Positions 18,498-28,472 of a stretch of 64,000 bases of DNA are shown here, one piece after another (within the stretch, counting starts at the first letter, position 1; every line of letters begins with the position of its first letter). Both the position numbers and the translations under genes were made by a program. The notes under the pieces were generated by a model. The model was not told the DNA's origin and did no database searches. It saw nothing but the letters and a program-made list of their open reading frames with translations. Source of the DNA: Spirochaetota bacterium (lineage in GTDB: Bacteria > Spirochaetota > UBA4802 > UBA5550). The stretch lies in contig JAGNKX010000014.1 of the NCBI GenBank assembly GCA_017999915.1, positions 62,001 through 126,000 of the forward strand. The letters are read 5' to 3'.

Positions 18498-19712
18498 ATG
18501 GGTAAAGAAAAATTTCAACGGACCAAACCTCACGTTAACGTTGGCACGATTGGTCACATCGATCATGGCAAGACAACTCTGACATCGGCTATTACAAAAT
18601 GCCTGTTTTTGAAATATGGTCTTGGCAAGCCTATTGAATTTGATCAGATCGACAATGCTCCGGAAGAGAAGGCGCGGGGTATAACGATTGCCACGTCACA
18701 CCAGGAATATGAAACGCCCAAGCGGCACTACGCCCATGTCGACTGCCCGGGCCATGCCGACTATATCAAGAACATGATCACCGGCGCCGCCCAGATGGAC
18801 GCAGCCATTCTCGTTGTCGCCGCCGGCGACGGCGCCATGCCGCAAACCAAGGAGCACGTTCTCCTGGCTCACCAGGTCAACGTTCCCTACATGGTCGTTT
18901 TCCTTAATAAAGTAGACATGATAGACAAGTCCGAGCGGGACGAGATGATCGAGCTGGTCGAGATGGAAATCAGGGAGCTCCTCTCCAAGTATGAATTCCC
19001 CGGCGACGAAGTTCCTATAATCCCCGGTTCGGCCCTCAAGGCTCTTGAGGAAGCCGATGCGAAGAAAACCGACGGCGAATGGTTCACCACGGTTATCAAG
19101 CTTGCCGAAGCCCTGGACGAGTACGTTCCCGAGCCGAAGCGCGCCACCGACAAACCCTTCCTGATGCCGATCGAGGACGTCTTCTCCATTACCGGCCGCG
19201 GCACTGTCGTGACCGGCAGGATCGAGCGTGGCATTGTCCACACCGGCGACGAAGTCGAGATTATCGGCTTCACCGAAACGAAGAAAACGGTATGCACCGG
19301 CGTTGAGATGTTCCGCAAGATTCTTGATGAAGGCCAGGCCGGCGACAATGTCGGTTGCCTCCTCCGCGGTACCGGAAAAGACGAGGTTATGCGCGGCCAG
19401 GTCCTCGCGAAGCCCGGCTCAATCACACCTCATAAGAAATTTACCGGGAAAGTGTATGTCCTCAAGAAAGAAGAGGGCGGACGCCATACTCCGTTTTTCG
19501 GGAATTACCGGCCGCAGTTTTATTTCAGAACGACCGACGTTACGGGTATAGTGACCCTTCCGTCGGGAGTCGAGATGGTTATGCCCGGAGATGATATAGA
19601 TATGACGATTGAGCTTATCACCCCGGTGGCAATGGAAGAAGAACTCCGTTTCGCCATCCGCGAAGGCGGCAGAACCGTCGGCGCGGGGGTCGTTACAAAG
19701 GTTATAGAGTAG
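18498..19712 (+). CDS. tuf: Translation elongation factor Tu
   Basis: 404 aa. [32 protein letters not shown] and NKVD give the GTPase core; domains 2 and 3 follow to GVVTKVIE. The [17 protein letters not shown] segment is the effector loop. The wording ATSHQEYET and MDAAILVV resembles, from memory, Leptospira EF-Tu. AAGGAG precedes the ATG. Only one tuf gene is visible here. A perfect 13-bp hairpin separates it from rpsJ. Confidence 0.97.
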   Translation: MGKEKFQRTKPHVNVGTIGHIDHGKTTLTSAITKCLFLKYGLGKPIEFDQIDNAPEEKARGITIATSHQEYETPKRHYAHVDCPGHADYIKNMITGAAQMDAAILVVAAGDGAMPQTKEHVLLAHQVNVPYMVVFLNKVDMIDKSERDEMIELVEMEIRELLSKYEFPGDEVPIIPGSALKALEEADAKKTDGEWFTTVIKLAEALDEYVPEPKRATDKPFLMPIEDVFSITGRGTVVTGRIERGIVHTGDEVEIIGFTETKKTVCTGVEMFRKILDEGQAGDNVGCLLRGTGKDEVMRGQVLAKPGSITPHKKFTGKVYVLKKEEGGRHTPFFGNYRPQFYFRTTDVTGIVTLPSGVEMVMPGDDIDMTIELITPVAMEEELRFAIREGGRTVGAGVVTKVIE

Positions 19713-19747
19713 CATATTCTGTTAAGGACGCGAATATAGCACTTTAT

Positions 19748-19776
19748 GGTCAGACCATCATACTGATGGTCTGACC
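19748..19776 (+). terminator. Perfect hairpin between tuf and rpsJ
   Basis: GGTCAGACCATCA (19748-19760) pairs perfectly with its complement (19764-19776) around a 3-nt loop, with no T-run. Only 41 bp remain before rpsJ, too little for an obvious promoter, so partial termination or RNase processing inside a tuf-S10 transcript is likely. Confidence 0.55.
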
Positions 19777-19817
19777 TGTGTATTTTGATGATATAAAAAT
19801 TATTTCAGGTAAGTGAA

Positions 19818-20135
19818 GTGGCAAAGTCTACTGGACAACGTATAAGGGTTAAGCTAAGATCATTTGACGCAAAGTTGCTGGATCAATCAGCCGAGAAGAT
19901 CGTCGCCACCACCAATCGGAGCGGCGCCAAGGTTGCGGGTCCCATACCTCTGCCGACAAAGATCGAGAAGTTCTGCGTGCTCAAATCACCTCACGTGAAC
20001 AAGAAGGCCCGTGAGCAGTTTGAGATCCGCACGCACAAGCGTTTGATTGACATCATTGATCCGAATTCTGATACGGTCGAGGCTCTGATGAAGCTGGAGC
20101 TGCCCGCCGGTGTTTCGGTTGATATTAAATCCTGA
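19818..20135 (+). CDS. rpsJ: Ribosomal protein uS10 (NusE)
   Basis: 105 aa, GTG start. Contains [17 protein letters not shown] and [24 protein letters not shown], whose loop inserts into the 30S head. S10 also binds NusG in coupled transcription-translation. First gene of the S10-spc-alpha supercluster. Confidence 0.97.
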   Translation: MAKSTGQRIRVKLRSFDAKLLDQSAEKIVATTNRSGAKVAGPIPLPTKIEKFCVLKSPHVNKKAREQFEIRTHKRLIDIIDPNSDTVEALMKLELPAGVSVDIKS

Positions 20136-20197
20136 CCTTGCATAGTTCTTTATCTTAGTTTCCTTATCATCTAATATTTTTTGGATAGGAATGAGTG

Positions 20198-20815
20198 ATG
20201 AAAAAGGCGCTTATTGGCAGAAAAATCGGGATGACCCAGTTTATACATGAGGATGGTACGGCGACGCCCGTTACCGTGTGCGAGCTCGGCCCCTGCGTGG
20301 TTGTGCAGAAAAAGAACGTAGAGAAGGACGGCTACTCGGCGTTGAAGCTCGGCTTCAGGGATGTCAAAGAACAGCGGTTGACCAAGCCGATACTTTCTGA
20401 TTTGAAGAAAAAGAGCATCAGGCCCCTCGGGACTTTCGGCGAGATTGCCGTATTCGACGAATCCCTTGATGTGGGCAGCGAGATCAAATGCTCCATCTTC
20501 GCCGAGAATACGGTCGTCAACGTTACCGGCGTATCAAAGGGCAAGGGCTTTGCCGGCGTTGTCAAGCGGCACGGCTTCGGCGGCGGCCGCGAGACCCACG
20601 GTTCGACCTTTCACCGCGCCCCCGGCTCCATCGGCGCCTGCGCTTTCCCGAGTGAAGTGTGGAGGGGCCAGCGCATGCCGGGAAGAATGGGTTTCAGGAC
20701 CGTCACTGTCAAGAACCTGAAAATCGTAAAGGTCTTCGAGGATAAGAACATTGTGCTGATTTCCGGGGCCATACCGGGCAGAAAAAACACACTGATTACA
20801 GTGTGCGAACGATAG
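20198..20815 (+). CDS. rplC: Ribosomal protein uL3
   Basis: 205 aa from the ATG at 20198; a GTG one codon earlier is also possible, both served by the AGGA at 20187-20190. GKGFAGVVKRHGFGGG and THGSTFHRAPGSIGA form the loop that reaches the peptidyl transferase centre. L3 is an early 50S assembly protein. Confidence 0.95.
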   Translation: MKKALIGRKIGMTQFIHEDGTATPVTVCELGPCVVVQKKNVEKDGYSALKLGFRDVKEQRLTKPILSDLKKKSIRPLGTFGEIAVFDESLDVGSEIKCSIFAENTVVNVTGVSKGKGFAGVVKRHGFGGGRETHGSTFHRAPGSIGACAFPSEVWRGQRMPGRMGFRTVTVKNLKIVKVFEDKNIVLISGAIPGRKNTLITVCER

Positions 20816-20826
20816 GCAGGCGGACG

Positions 20827-21453
20827 ATGAAAGTTGATAAATATTCCATAGACGGCAAAGTCGTAGGCTCGATCGAGCTGTCCGACAGTGTCTTCAGCGC
20901 TGAAGTAAACGATATACTGATATACGAACTCGTTAAATCGGCAAACGCGAACCTGCGCCAGGGAACACATAAGACGAAGGAGCGCTCCGAGGTGAGCGGC
21001 GGCGGCGCAAAGCCGTGGAAGCAGAAAGGCACGGGCCGTGCCCACTCGGGATCGAGCCGGTCGCCCATATGGCGGGGCGGCGGCACCATTTTCGGGCCCG
21101 TACCGCGCAGCTACCGGATAGATCTTCCGCGCACCATCAAGCGATCCGCATACCGGGCACTTTTTTCTCTAAAGGCAAAGCAGGGAAGCATCAAGGTGGT
21201 TGAGGATTTCAAGGTTAACGGGAAAACAAAGGAAGTCGCAAAAATCGGCAAGGCCTTCTCCATTTCGAAGGGGATCATCATCGCCGACAGCGACGATATG
21301 ATGCTCAAGCGGTCGGTGAAGAATATTCCATGGCTGACCTACAATAATGTTAACAGAATTTCAGGCAAGGATATCTTTTATTCGAAGGAACTCATCATTA
21401 CGGAAAGCGCGGTGATGAAGCTGAATGAACGATATGCCGAGGGCGGCAAATAA
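20827..21453 (+). CDS. rplD: Ribosomal protein uL4
   Basis: 208 aa from the ATG at 20827 with an AGGCAGG site; the longer GTG frame from 20803 overlaps rplC and is less likely. The tunnel-lining loop has KPWKQKGTGRAHSGSSRSP. In E. coli L4 represses the S10 operon; whether it does so here is unknown. The stop overlaps the rplW start. Confidence 0.95.
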   Translation: MKVDKYSIDGKVVGSIELSDSVFSAEVNDILIYELVKSANANLRQGTHKTKERSEVSGGGAKPWKQKGTGRAHSGSSRSPIWRGGGTIFGPVPRSYRIDLPRTIKRSAYRALFSLKAKQGSIKVVEDFKVNGKTKEVAKIGKAFSISKGIIIADSDDMMLKRSVKNIPWLTYNNVNRISGKDIFYSKELIITESAVMKLNERYAEGGK

Positions 21454-21737
21454 TGAACGCGAATGATATCATTTTAAAGCCGGTTATTTCGGAAAAGACT
21501 ACCGAGCTTATGGGAATAAACAAGTATGTATTCCGGGTGTCCATGAAGGCCAACAAGCTCATGGTGTACGGCGCCGTGAAGGAGCTGTTCGGCGTACAGC
21601 CGGAGAAGGTGAATGTTCTCGTCATGCGGGGTAAAAACCGAAGGCTCCGTTACCGGACCGGCAAGAGGAGCGCATGGAAGAAGGCGATCGTAACGCTCAA
21701 GCCGGGCGAAAAGATAGAGCTTTTCGAAGCGCAATAA
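21453..21737 (+). CDS. rplW: Ribosomal protein uL23
   Basis: 94 aa, start overlapping the last base of rplD. KPVISEKTTELM is the family signature. It lies at the peptide exit and is the docking site for trigger factor and SRP. Confidence 0.95.
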   Translation: MNANDIILKPVISEKTTELMGINKYVFRVSMKANKLMVYGAVKELFGVQPEKVNVLVMRGKNRRLRYRTGKRSAWKKAIVTLKPGEKIELFEAQ

Positions 21738-21780
21738 CAGCCGGTGATGCCCGGTTTGCACAGTTGAAGAGGAACCAGAT

Positions 21781-22608
21781 ATGGGACTGAAAAAATTTAG
21801 ACCGATAACTCAGACGACACGATACAAGACGGTTCTCGATTTTTCCGAGATTACGGAAACCGAACCGTATAAACCCCTGACCAGGGGCAAAAAGGAAAAC
21901 GCGGGCCGCGGCAACAAGGGTCATATTTCCGTGCGGCGTCGCGGCGGCGGCCACAAGCGCCTGTACCGCATCATCGATTTCAAGCGTGACAAGCACGGCA
22001 TCGCGGGCCGTGTTGATACGATCGAGTATGATCCCAACCGTTCGGCCAACATAGCGCTGATCACCTATATTGACGGGGAAAAAAGATATATCGTCGCTCC
22101 GGATACGCTCAAGGTGGGAGACTCGATAATGTCCGGCGACAATGCCGAGATCAAGGTCGGGAACGCTCTTCCCCTTAAGAGCATACCGCTGGGCACCAAC
22201 ATCTTTAATATTGAAATGAGCCGCGGCAAGGGAGGCCAGTTGGTCCGGTCGGCCGGCGCGTCGGCGGTAATCACCGCCAAAGAAGGAACATACTGTCTGA
22301 TCAAGCTCCCCTCGGGGGAGATTCGCAAGATACACCAGGAATGCTACGCCACCATCGGCGAAGTCGGCAACAAGGACTTCGGTCTCGTGACTATCGGCAA
22401 GGCCGGCAGGTCCCGGTGGATGAATAAGAGACCCAAGGTGCGGGGGGTCGCCATGAACCCGGTCGATCACCCACTAGGAGGCGGTGAAGGAAAATCGTCC
22501 GGAGGCCGTCACCCTTGTTCGCCGACGGGCGTTCCCAGCAAGGGATACAAGACACGAAAGAAGTATAAAGTAAGCGACAAATATATTGTTAATCGAAGGA
22601 AGAAGTAA
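21781..22608 (+). CDS. rplB: Ribosomal protein uL2
   Basis: 275 aa, normal length. [15 protein letters not shown] and the C-terminal [13 protein letters not shown] segment, with the conserved His near the peptidyl transferase centre, are intact. The last base of its stop is the first base of rpsS. Confidence 0.97.
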   Translation: MGLKKFRPITQTTRYKTVLDFSEITETEPYKPLTRGKKENAGRGNKGHISVRRRGGGHKRLYRIIDFKRDKHGIAGRVDTIEYDPNRSANIALITYIDGEKRYIVAPDTLKVGDSIMSGDNAEIKVGNALPLKSIPLGTNIFNIEMSRGKGGQLVRSAGASAVITAKEGTYCLIKLPSGEIRKIHQECYATIGEVGNKDFGLVTIGKAGRSRWMNKRPKVRGVAMNPVDHPLGGGEGKSSGGRHPCSPTGVPSKGYKTRKKYKVSDKYIVNRRKK

Positions 22609-22892
22609 TGGCTCGGTCAGTAAAAAAAGGTCCGTACGTTGACATTAAGTTGTTCAAAAAGATTGAGGACATGAATTCCTCGAACTCGAAGAAGGCCATC
22701 AAAACATGGTCGCGCAGATCGACGATTTTTCCGGAAATGATAGGCCACACGCTGATGGTTCACAACGGGAAAAACTTCATCCCTGTGTATGTCACGGAAA
22801 ACATGATCGGCCACAAGCTCGGTGAGTTCGCGCCGACGAGGACCTACCGGGGCCATAGAACGAAAGACGATAAAATTGCCAAGAGGAAGTAG
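22608..22892 (+). CDS. rpsS: Ribosomal protein uS19
   Basis: 94 aa; [12 protein letters not shown] and [16 protein letters not shown] are characteristic. It binds the 30S head near the B1 bridge. Translationally coupled to rplB by a 1-nt overlap and to rplV by a 2-nt gap. Confidence 0.96.
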   Translation: MARSVKKGPYVDIKLFKKIEDMNSSNSKKAIKTWSRRSTIFPEMIGHTLMVHNGKNFIPVYVTENMIGHKLGEFAPTRTYRGHRTKDDKIAKRK

Positions 22893-22894
22893 CA

Positions 22895-23233
22895 ATGGAA
22901 GCGCAAGCTTTTTCGAAAAATAACAGGATTTCCGCCTCAAAAGCGAGGCTGGTCGCCAACGAGGTACGGGGCGAGGAGCTTCTGTACGCGATAGAAATTC
23001 TCAAGGCGATGCCGCAGAAATCGGCCCGCCTCATACTGAAGACGCTCTATTCGGCCGGGGCGAACGCGAAATACATCAAGCCCGATATCATGGACAAGGA
23101 TCTCTACATTAAAAAGATCGTCGTCGACGTTGGGCCGACCATGAAGCGGTTCCGCCCCAGGGCGCGGGGCCGGGCGAACCGGATCAAGAAAAGAACAAGC
23201 AGCATTCGGATTGTATTATCTGACGAAAATTAA
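22895..23233 (+). CDS. rplV: Ribosomal protein uL22
   Basis: 112 aa. SASKARLVANEVRG opens the globular domain and the extended hairpin MKRFRPRARGRANRIKKRTS lines the exit tunnel, where macrolide-resistance changes occur in other bacteria; none is obvious here. Confidence 0.95.
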   Translation: MEAQAFSKNNRISASKARLVANEVRGEELLYAIEILKAMPQKSARLILKTLYSAGANAKYIKPDIMDKDLYIKKIVVDVGPTMKRFRPRARGRANRIKKRTSSIRIVLSDEN

Positions 23234-23252
23234 AATATAAGGGTATCCATAT

Positions 23253-23933
23253 ATGGGTCAAAAGGTAAATCCAATAGGACTGAGGGTGGGCGTCAACAGG
23301 ACGTGGGATTCCATCTGGTATGAAGATAAAAAGAATTACGCGAAATATCTTCATGAAGACCTTGCTATAAAGGAATATGTCGAGAAGGAGAAAAAATCAG
23401 CCGGAATATCCAGAGTGGCCATCGACCGCTTCCCTGACAGGGTCAATGTAAATATCCACGCTTCCCGTCCCGGCGTCCTCATCGGCAAGAAGGGGTCCGA
23501 TATCGAGGCCCTGAAGGAAAAGCTCCAGAAGATTGCGTCGAAAAATGTATATATAAACATTATCGAGGTGAAGAAGCCAGAAAAGAATGCGAGCCTCATC
23601 GCCCAGCAGATAGCCCAGCAGGTCGAGGGGCGGTTCCCCTACCGGAGGGCCGTCAAGCAGGCCATTACCAACGCGATGCGGACCGGCGCCCTGGGGATCA
23701 AAGTGGTCTGCTCGGGACGATTGAACAACGCCGAGATGGCGCGCCAGGAAGCTTACAAGGAAGGAAGGATACCCCTTCATACGCTGCGCGCCGAAATTGA
23801 TTATGGGTTTGCCGAGGCGCTGACCACCTTCGGCCTGATCGGAGTGAAGGTGTGGATATACAACGGCGATGTTCTCACGAAAGACGTCGAGGACGAAGAA
23901 GACAAATATACCGTAAAACGCAAAACAAAGTGA
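23253..23933 (+). CDS. rpsC: Ribosomal protein uS3
   Basis: 226 aa. MGQKVNPIGLRVGVNRTW starts the protein; the KH domain holds PGVLIGKKGSDIEALK; the C-terminal domain has EGRIPLHTLRAEIDYG. Part of the mRNA entry helicase with S4 and S5. Confidence 0.97.
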   Translation: MGQKVNPIGLRVGVNRTWDSIWYEDKKNYAKYLHEDLAIKEYVEKEKKSAGISRVAIDRFPDRVNVNIHASRPGVLIGKKGSDIEALKEKLQKIASKNVYINIIEVKKPEKNASLIAQQIAQQVEGRFPYRRAVKQAITNAMRTGALGIKVVCSGRLNNAEMARQEAYKEGRIPLHTLRAEIDYGFAEALTTFGLIGVKVWIYNGDVLTKDVEDEEDKYTVKRKTK

Positions 23934-23949
23934 GTAAGGGATAGCTGCC

Positions 23950-24360
23950 ATGTTAATGCCGAAACGACAAAGATTCAGGAAAGTGCAGCGTGGACATATG
24001 CGGGGCGCCGCCCATCGCGGCTCCACGATAGCCTTCGGTGAAATCGGCCTCAAGGTCATTGAACCGGGCGAGATTACAGCGCGCCAGATTGAGGCCGCTC
24101 GGGTCGCCATCACCAGGAGGGTCAAGCGGGGCGGAAAGCTCTGGATCAGGATTTTTCCGGACCGTCCCTTCACCAAGAAGCCGGCTGAGACCCGGATGGG
24201 CAAGGGCAAGGGAAATCCCGAGGGTTTTGTGGCCAGGGTAAAGCCGGGCAAAATACTTTTTGAAATAGCCGGTATCGATGAAATCCTGGCGAAGGAAGCG
24301 CTGCTGAACGCGGCGTTCAAGCTTCCGCTCAAGACTAAAATTGTGAAAATAAACGAATAG
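23950..24360 (+). CDS. rplP: Ribosomal protein uL16
   Basis: 136 aa, beginning MLMPKRQRF as in many homologues. [18 protein letters not shown] and [18 protein letters not shown] are conserved near the A-site tRNA elbow. Confidence 0.96.
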   Translation: MLMPKRQRFRKVQRGHMRGAAHRGSTIAFGEIGLKVIEPGEITARQIEAARVAITRRVKRGGKLWIRIFPDRPFTKKPAETRMGKGKGNPEGFVARVKPGKILFEIAGIDEILAKEALLNAAFKLPLKTKIVKINE

Positions 24361-24379
24361 CAGACGCGAGGATTGATTC

Positions 24380-24592
24380 ATGAAAGGGAAACTGGAAGAA
24401 TTGACGCTTGAGGAACTGGATCGAAGCCTCAATGAAACGAAGGAAATCCTTCGGAAAGAGCGGTTCAAGGCCGTCACCAGCAAGGTTGAGAATCCGAAGA
24501 AAATCAAGGAATTGAAAAAGCATATCGCCCGCGTATTGACCCTGAAAAAGGAATATGCCCTGGGCGTCAGACAGACTAAGGCATCTCGATAA
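24380..24592 (+). CDS. rpmC: Ribosomal protein uL29
   Basis: 70 aa, all-helical. LTLEELDRSLNETKEILRKERF followed by ENPKKIKELKKHIARVLT gives the two long helices that pack next to L23 at the tunnel exit. Confidence 0.92.
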   Translation: MKGKLEELTLEELDRSLNETKEILRKERFKAVTSKVENPKKIKELKKHIARVLTLKKEYALGVRQTKASR

Positions 24593-24616
24593 CCGTACGA
24601 AGGAAATGGTCGGACC

Positions 24617-24868
24617 ATGGTAAAAAAAAGGAAACAGTTAATCGGAAAAGTAGTAAGCGACAAAATGGACAAGACGATCGTTATTGAGATCGAAAACCTT
24701 GTCATGCATTCTCTATATAAAAAGTCGGTACGCAGGACCAAGCGGATCAAGAGTCACGACGAGAAGAATGAATGCGCCGTCGGCGATATCGTCAAGATCG
24801 AGGAAGCCAGGCCGTTATCTAAAGAGAAGAGATACCGTTTAATTGAAATTGTAGAAAAAGCCAAATAG
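24617..24868 (+). CDS. rpsQ: Ribosomal protein uS17
   Basis: 83 aa OB-fold protein. [17 protein letters not shown] is the family signature. A primary 16S rRNA binder of the 30S body. Confidence 0.95.
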   Translation: MVKKRKQLIGKVVSDKMDKTIVIEIENLVMHSLYKKSVRRTKRIKSHDEKNECAVGDIVKIEEARPLSKEKRYRLIEIVEKAK

Positions 24869-24878
24869 AGGAATAGCG

Positions 24879-25271
24879 ATGATTCAAGTTCAAACAATGC
24901 TGGAAGTGGCTGATAACAGCGGCGTGAAAAGGGTCCAGTGCATCAAGGTGCTGGGCGGAACGAGGCGGCGGTACGCCACGGTCGGCGATATTATCGTCGT
25001 TGCCGTCAAAGACTCGCAGCCCTCATACGGGCTGAAGGATTCGATGGGGAAAAAAGTTCATGGCAAGGCCGTATTGAGGGCGGTCGTGGTTCGCACGACG
25101 AGTCCGGTGCGCCGCAAGGACGGTTCATACATCAGGTTCGACGATAATGCCGTTGCCATCATTGACGCCAAGGGCGAGCCCCGGGGTTCGCGTATATTCG
25201 GGCCGGTAGCACGGGAACTGCGCGACAGGAATTTTCTCAAGATCGTATCGCTGGCTCCCGAGGTCCTTTAA
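24879..25271 (+). CDS. rplN: Ribosomal protein uL14 with a short insertion
   Basis: 130 aa against the usual 122-123. [21 protein letters not shown] and [11 protein letters not shown] are conserved. The extra residues fall at about 48-60 ([18 protein letters not shown]), where most homologues have a shorter loop. L14 makes an intersubunit bridge and is the target of the silencing factor RsfS; the insertion may alter that face. A similar longer loop is, from memory, present in Leptospira. Confidence 0.95.
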   Translation: MIQVQTMLEVADNSGVKRVQCIKVLGGTRRRYATVGDIIVVAVKDSQPSYGLKDSMGKKVHGKAVLRAVVVRTTSPVRRKDGSYIRFDDNAVAIIDAKGEPRGSRIFGPVARELRDRNFLKIVSLAPEVL

Positions 25272-25282
25272 GGGTGAATTAT

Positions 25283-25612
25283 ATGAAGCAGGATACTACC
25301 ACAACACGGATAAAGAAAAATGACAATGTTGTCGTGAACGCCGGCGCGGACCGCGGCAGGCGCGGCAAGGTCCTGAAAGTCGGGACTAAGTCCGGCAGGA
25401 TCATCGTCGAAGGAATCAACAAAAGGAAGAAGTACCTCAAACCGGGTCCGGAACAGCCCAAGGGCGGCGTCGTGAACATGGAATTTCCCGTTGACATATC
25501 CAATGTCATGATTTTCTGCGACAAATGCAAGAAGGGAGTACGCATCGGGATCCAGTTCAAGGACAAGAACAGGGTCAGGGTCTGCAAGAAATGCGGAAAG
25601 AGCCTGGATTAG
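25283..25612 (+). CDS. rplX: Ribosomal protein uL24 with zinc-finger-like tail
   Basis: 109 aa from the ATG at 25283, which has AAGGG at proper spacing; a GTG at 25274 is too close to that site. The KOW core [18 protein letters not shown] is followed by CDKC and CKKC pairs that could bind zinc. Assembly initiator of the 50S. Confidence 0.94.
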   Translation: MKQDTTTTRIKKNDNVVVNAGADRGRRGKVLKVGTKSGRIIVEGINKRKKYLKPGPEQPKGGVVNMEFPVDISNVMIFCDKCKKGVRIGIQFKDKNRVRVCKKCGKSLD

Positions 25613-25643
25613 TACTACATTTGGATTAAAAAGGACAGTAGCA

Positions 25644-26186
25644 ATGGCTGCAAGATTGAGAGAAGAATACGACAAGAATATAAAAAAGAAGCTGATGGAC
25701 AGTTTCAAGTTTACGTCCATCATGCAGGTTCCTAAGCTTGAGAAAATCGTTCTGAATGTGGGCATGGGCGACGGTCATGCAAACCCGAACGGCATGAAGG
25801 CCGTTGTGGAGGAGCTTTCCAACATCACCGGGCAGCGCGCGGTAAAGACGCTTTCCAAGAAATCGATCGCCAATTTCAAGATCAGGGACGGCATGGACGT
25901 GGGCGCCCGCGTGACACTGCGCGGAGACCGGATGTACGAATTCCTGGACCGCCTCATCAACGTGGCCCTTCCCCGGGTGCGCGACTTCAAGGGGCTGTCG
26001 CCGAAATCCTTCGACAACTTCGGCAATTATAACTTTTCCGTAATGGAACAGATCATTTTCCCGGAAATAGATTTCGACAAGGTAGAGAAAATACACGGCA
26101 TCAACATCACAATCGTCACAACAGCGAAAAAGAAGGAATATGCTAAAGCGCTGCTGGACGGGTTTAAAATGCCTTTTAGATCATAG
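25644..26186 (+). CDS. rplE: Ribosomal protein uL5
   Basis: 180 aa, normal length. [11 protein letters not shown] and [16 protein letters not shown] are conserved; the [15 protein letters not shown] segment is typical. Binds 5S rRNA together with L18. Confidence 0.96.
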   Translation: MAARLREEYDKNIKKKLMDSFKFTSIMQVPKLEKIVLNVGMGDGHANPNGMKAVVEELSNITGQRAVKTLSKKSIANFKIRDGMDVGARVTLRGDRMYEFLDRLINVALPRVRDFKGLSPKSFDNFGNYNFSVMEQIIFPEIDFDKVEKIHGINITIVTTAKKKEYAKALLDGFKMPFRS

Positions 26187-26197
26187 GAGATACGACT

Positions 26198-26383
26198 GTG
26201 GCACGAACAAGCTTGTGGGCAAAACAGGAAATCGGTCCCAAATACAATGTGCGGTGGCACAACAGGTGCAAGATATGCGGACGCCCCCGCGGATACTTGA
26301 GAAGGTTTGAAATGTGCAGGATTTGTTTCAGAAAACTGGCGAGCCAGGGGAAAATTCCCGGCGTTGTGAAATCATCGTGGTAA
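26198..26383 (+). CDS. rpsZ: Ribosomal protein uS14, zinc-binding short form
   Basis: 61 aa, GTG start with AGGAGA. Cys24, Cys27, Cys40 and Cys43 form a CxxC...CxxC zinc site, marking the type Z (C+) paralogue. Confidence 0.95.
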   Translation: MARTSLWAKQEIGPKYNVRWHNRCKICGRPRGYLRRFEMCRICFRKLASQGKIPGVVKSSW

Positions 26384-26406
26384 AAAATTAATCAGGAAAA
26401 GAACAC

Positions 26407-26808
26407 ATGAGTGCTATTACAGACCCCATTGCAGATATGCTGACGAGAATCAGGAACGCCGTTAAGGCCGGTCATTTGATCGTCGATGTTCCATCGTCCA
26501 AGATGAAGGTTTCCATCGCCAAAATTTTGAAGGACGAGGGCTTTATAAAGAATTACAAGTTGAATGACGACAATCGGCAAAAGATCTTACGGATCTATTT
26601 GAAGTACTCCGAGGAAAATCAGCCGGCGATCCTGAACCTGACGCGCATCAGCAAGCCGGGCCGGCGAGTATACATCAAGGCCGAGGAACTTATCCCGATC
26701 TACAATAATATCGGGATCTGGATCATATCCACGTCAAAAGGAATAATAACCAATAAAACCGCGAAGAAGATGAACGTCGGCGGTGAAATTTTGTGCGAAA
26801 TATCATAA
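26407..26808 (+). CDS. rpsH: Ribosomal protein uS8
   Basis: 133 aa. ITDPIADMLTRIRNA at the start and STSKGIITNKTAKK near the end match the family. In E. coli S8 represses the spc operon by binding the rplE start; no equivalent was searched for here. Confidence 0.96.
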   Translation: MSAITDPIADMLTRIRNAVKAGHLIVDVPSSKMKVSIAKILKDEGFIKNYKLNDDNRQKILRIYLKYSEENQPAILNLTRISKPGRRVYIKAEELIPIYNNIGIWIISTSKGIITNKTAKKMNVGGEILCEIS

Positions 26809-26824
26809 CAGGATAGTAGCGGCA

Positions 26825-27367
26825 ATGTCACGAGTAGCTAGGAAACCGGTCATAATACCGAAAGGCGTAACAGTAGATTATACAAACAGGATCATATCGG
26901 TCAAGGGCCCCCTGGGCGAAGACAAGCTGACCCTCATGGACGGTATTGACCTGGAAGTTAAGGATAATGCTATTTCCATAATAGCTAAAAACTCCAAGGA
27001 AGATAAAAAGATTGCTGCGGCTTCGGGCCTGATACGGTCCCTCGTGAGCAATATGGTGACCGGAGTCTCCCAGGGCTTTGAAAAGCAGATGGAGATAATC
27101 GGGGTTGGATACCGGGTTCAGCAGCAGAACAAGGATGTCCAATTCCAGCTCGGATACTCGCACCCGATCCTTTTTTCCCCACCCGCGGGAATTACCATCG
27201 AAGTACAGGAAGCCACAAAGTTTAAGATAAAAGGCTCCAATAAGCAGGTAGTAGGCCAGGTCGCGGCTAATATCCGCAAGCTCAGGCCGCCGGAACCATA
27301 CAAGGGAAAGGGAATCCGGTATAAAGACGAGCATGTAAGGAAAAAAGCAGGCAAGACAGGTAAATAG
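26825..27367 (+). CDS. rplF: Ribosomal protein uL6
   Basis: 180 aa from ATG 26825; the longer frame from 26783 runs through the end of rpsH and is not the start. KPVIIPKGVTVDY opens the first repeat and RPPEPYKGKGIRYKDE closes the second. Near the sarcin-ricin loop. Confidence 0.95.
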   Translation: MSRVARKPVIIPKGVTVDYTNRIISVKGPLGEDKLTLMDGIDLEVKDNAISIIAKNSKEDKKIAAASGLIRSLVSNMVTGVSQGFEKQMEIIGVGYRVQQQNKDVQFQLGYSHPILFSPPAGITIEVQEATKFKIKGSNKQVVGQVAANIRKLRPPEPYKGKGIRYKDEHVRKKAGKTGK

Positions 27368-27369
27368 AA

Positions 27370-27735
27370 ATGGATAAGATCGCATTAAAAAAGAAACGGA
27401 TTACCAGAAGACGGTTCATCATAAAGAAAAAGATAGGCGTCAACAAGGACGTTCTGCGGCTCTGTATCAGCAAGTACAACAGCAATATGTACGCTCAGAT
27501 CATAGATGACCGGAAGCAGCACACGGTGGTGGCCATGTCGACCCTCTCCAAGGAATTCCCCGCGATGAAGAACAAGGCCAACAAGGAAGGGGCGGCTATG
27601 CTTGGCAAGATGCTGGGAGAAAAGGCCGTAAAGGCGGGCATTAAAAAAGTTGTCTTTGACAGGAACGGCTACATATACCACGGCAGGGTCAAGGCCTTCG
27701 CCGACGCGGCGCGCGAAAGCGGCCTTGAGTTTTAG
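27370..27735 (+). CDS. rplR: Ribosomal protein uL18
   Basis: 121 aa, 2 bp after rplF. The basic N terminus and [20 protein letters not shown] tail are typical. Binds 5S rRNA. Confidence 0.95.
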   Translation: MDKIALKKKRITRRRFIIKKKIGVNKDVLRLCISKYNSNMYAQIIDDRKQHTVVAMSTLSKEFPAMKNKANKEGAAMLGKMLGEKAVKAGIKKVVFDRNGYIYHGRVKAFADAARESGLEF

Positions 27736-27746
27736 GAGACGCGATA

Positions 27747-28259
27747 ATGAAACTGAAAAGAAAGAAAACATCTGCCACCGAACTGGAACTTTCGGAAAAA
27801 ATAGTCACCATCAACCGTGTCGCCAAGGTCGTTAAAGGTGGCCGGCGCTTTTCATTTAACGCACTGGCGGTCATCGGCGACGGCAAGGGTCACGTCGGCA
27901 TAGGCTTCGGTAAGGCCAATGAGGTTCCCGACGCTATCGATAAAAGCAAGGAAGACGCCAAGAAAAACATTTTCAGGGTGAATCTTCATAAAAATACGAT
28001 TCCTCATCAGGTTATCGGCAAGTTTAAATCCGCCAAGGTCATCCTCAAACCGGCGGCCCCCGGTACCGGTCTTATCGCCGGAGCGTCGGTCAGGGCAGTC
28101 CTTGAGCGTGCAGGCATCAGCGATGTGCTATCGAAAGCACAGGGGTCCAGAAACCCGGTCAACCTGGTAAAGGCGACCCTTGACGGATTGCTCCAGTTAC
28201 GGAGCTTTGAGGAAGCCGCGAAGCTGCGGGATGTGCCGATGAGCAGGTTGTGGGAATAG
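27747..28259 (+). CDS. rpsE: Ribosomal protein uS5
   Basis: 170 aa. [18 protein letters not shown] lies in the dsRNA-binding-like domain, whose loop contacts helix 34; the C-terminal domain has [14 protein letters not shown]. Spectinomycin-contact residues look ordinary. Confidence 0.96.
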   Translation: MKLKRKKTSATELELSEKIVTINRVAKVVKGGRRFSFNALAVIGDGKGHVGIGFGKANEVPDAIDKSKEDAKKNIFRVNLHKNTIPHQVIGKFKSAKVILKPAAPGTGLIAGASVRAVLERAGISDVLSKAQGSRNPVNLVKATLDGLLQLRSFEEAAKLRDVPMSRLWE

Positions 28260-28271
28260 TTGGGTGATGAT

Positions 28272-28460
28272 ATGGCAAAAAAACTGGTAGTTAAGCAAAT
28301 AAAGAGCAATATCGGCATCTTGCCGAAGCAGAGGGCGACCCTCAGGGCGCTTGGCCTGCGGAAGATTTCCGCCGAGCGCGTTCACGACGATACCGCGGTC
28401 GTGCGGGGCATGATCGACAAGGTGAGTCACCTGGTAACCGTCAAACATATAGATCAGTAG
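28272..28460 (+). CDS. rpmD: Ribosomal protein uL30
   Basis: 62 aa from ATG 28272 (GGGTGATGAT spacer after rpsE). KKLVVKQIKSNIGILPKQRATLRALGLR is the short bacterial L30 fold with a typical VRGMIDKVSHLV end. Confidence 0.93.
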   Translation: MAKKLVVKQIKSNIGILPKQRATLRALGLRKISAERVHDDTAVVRGMIDKVSHLVTVKHIDQ

Positions 28461-28472
28461 AGAGATGGCATT

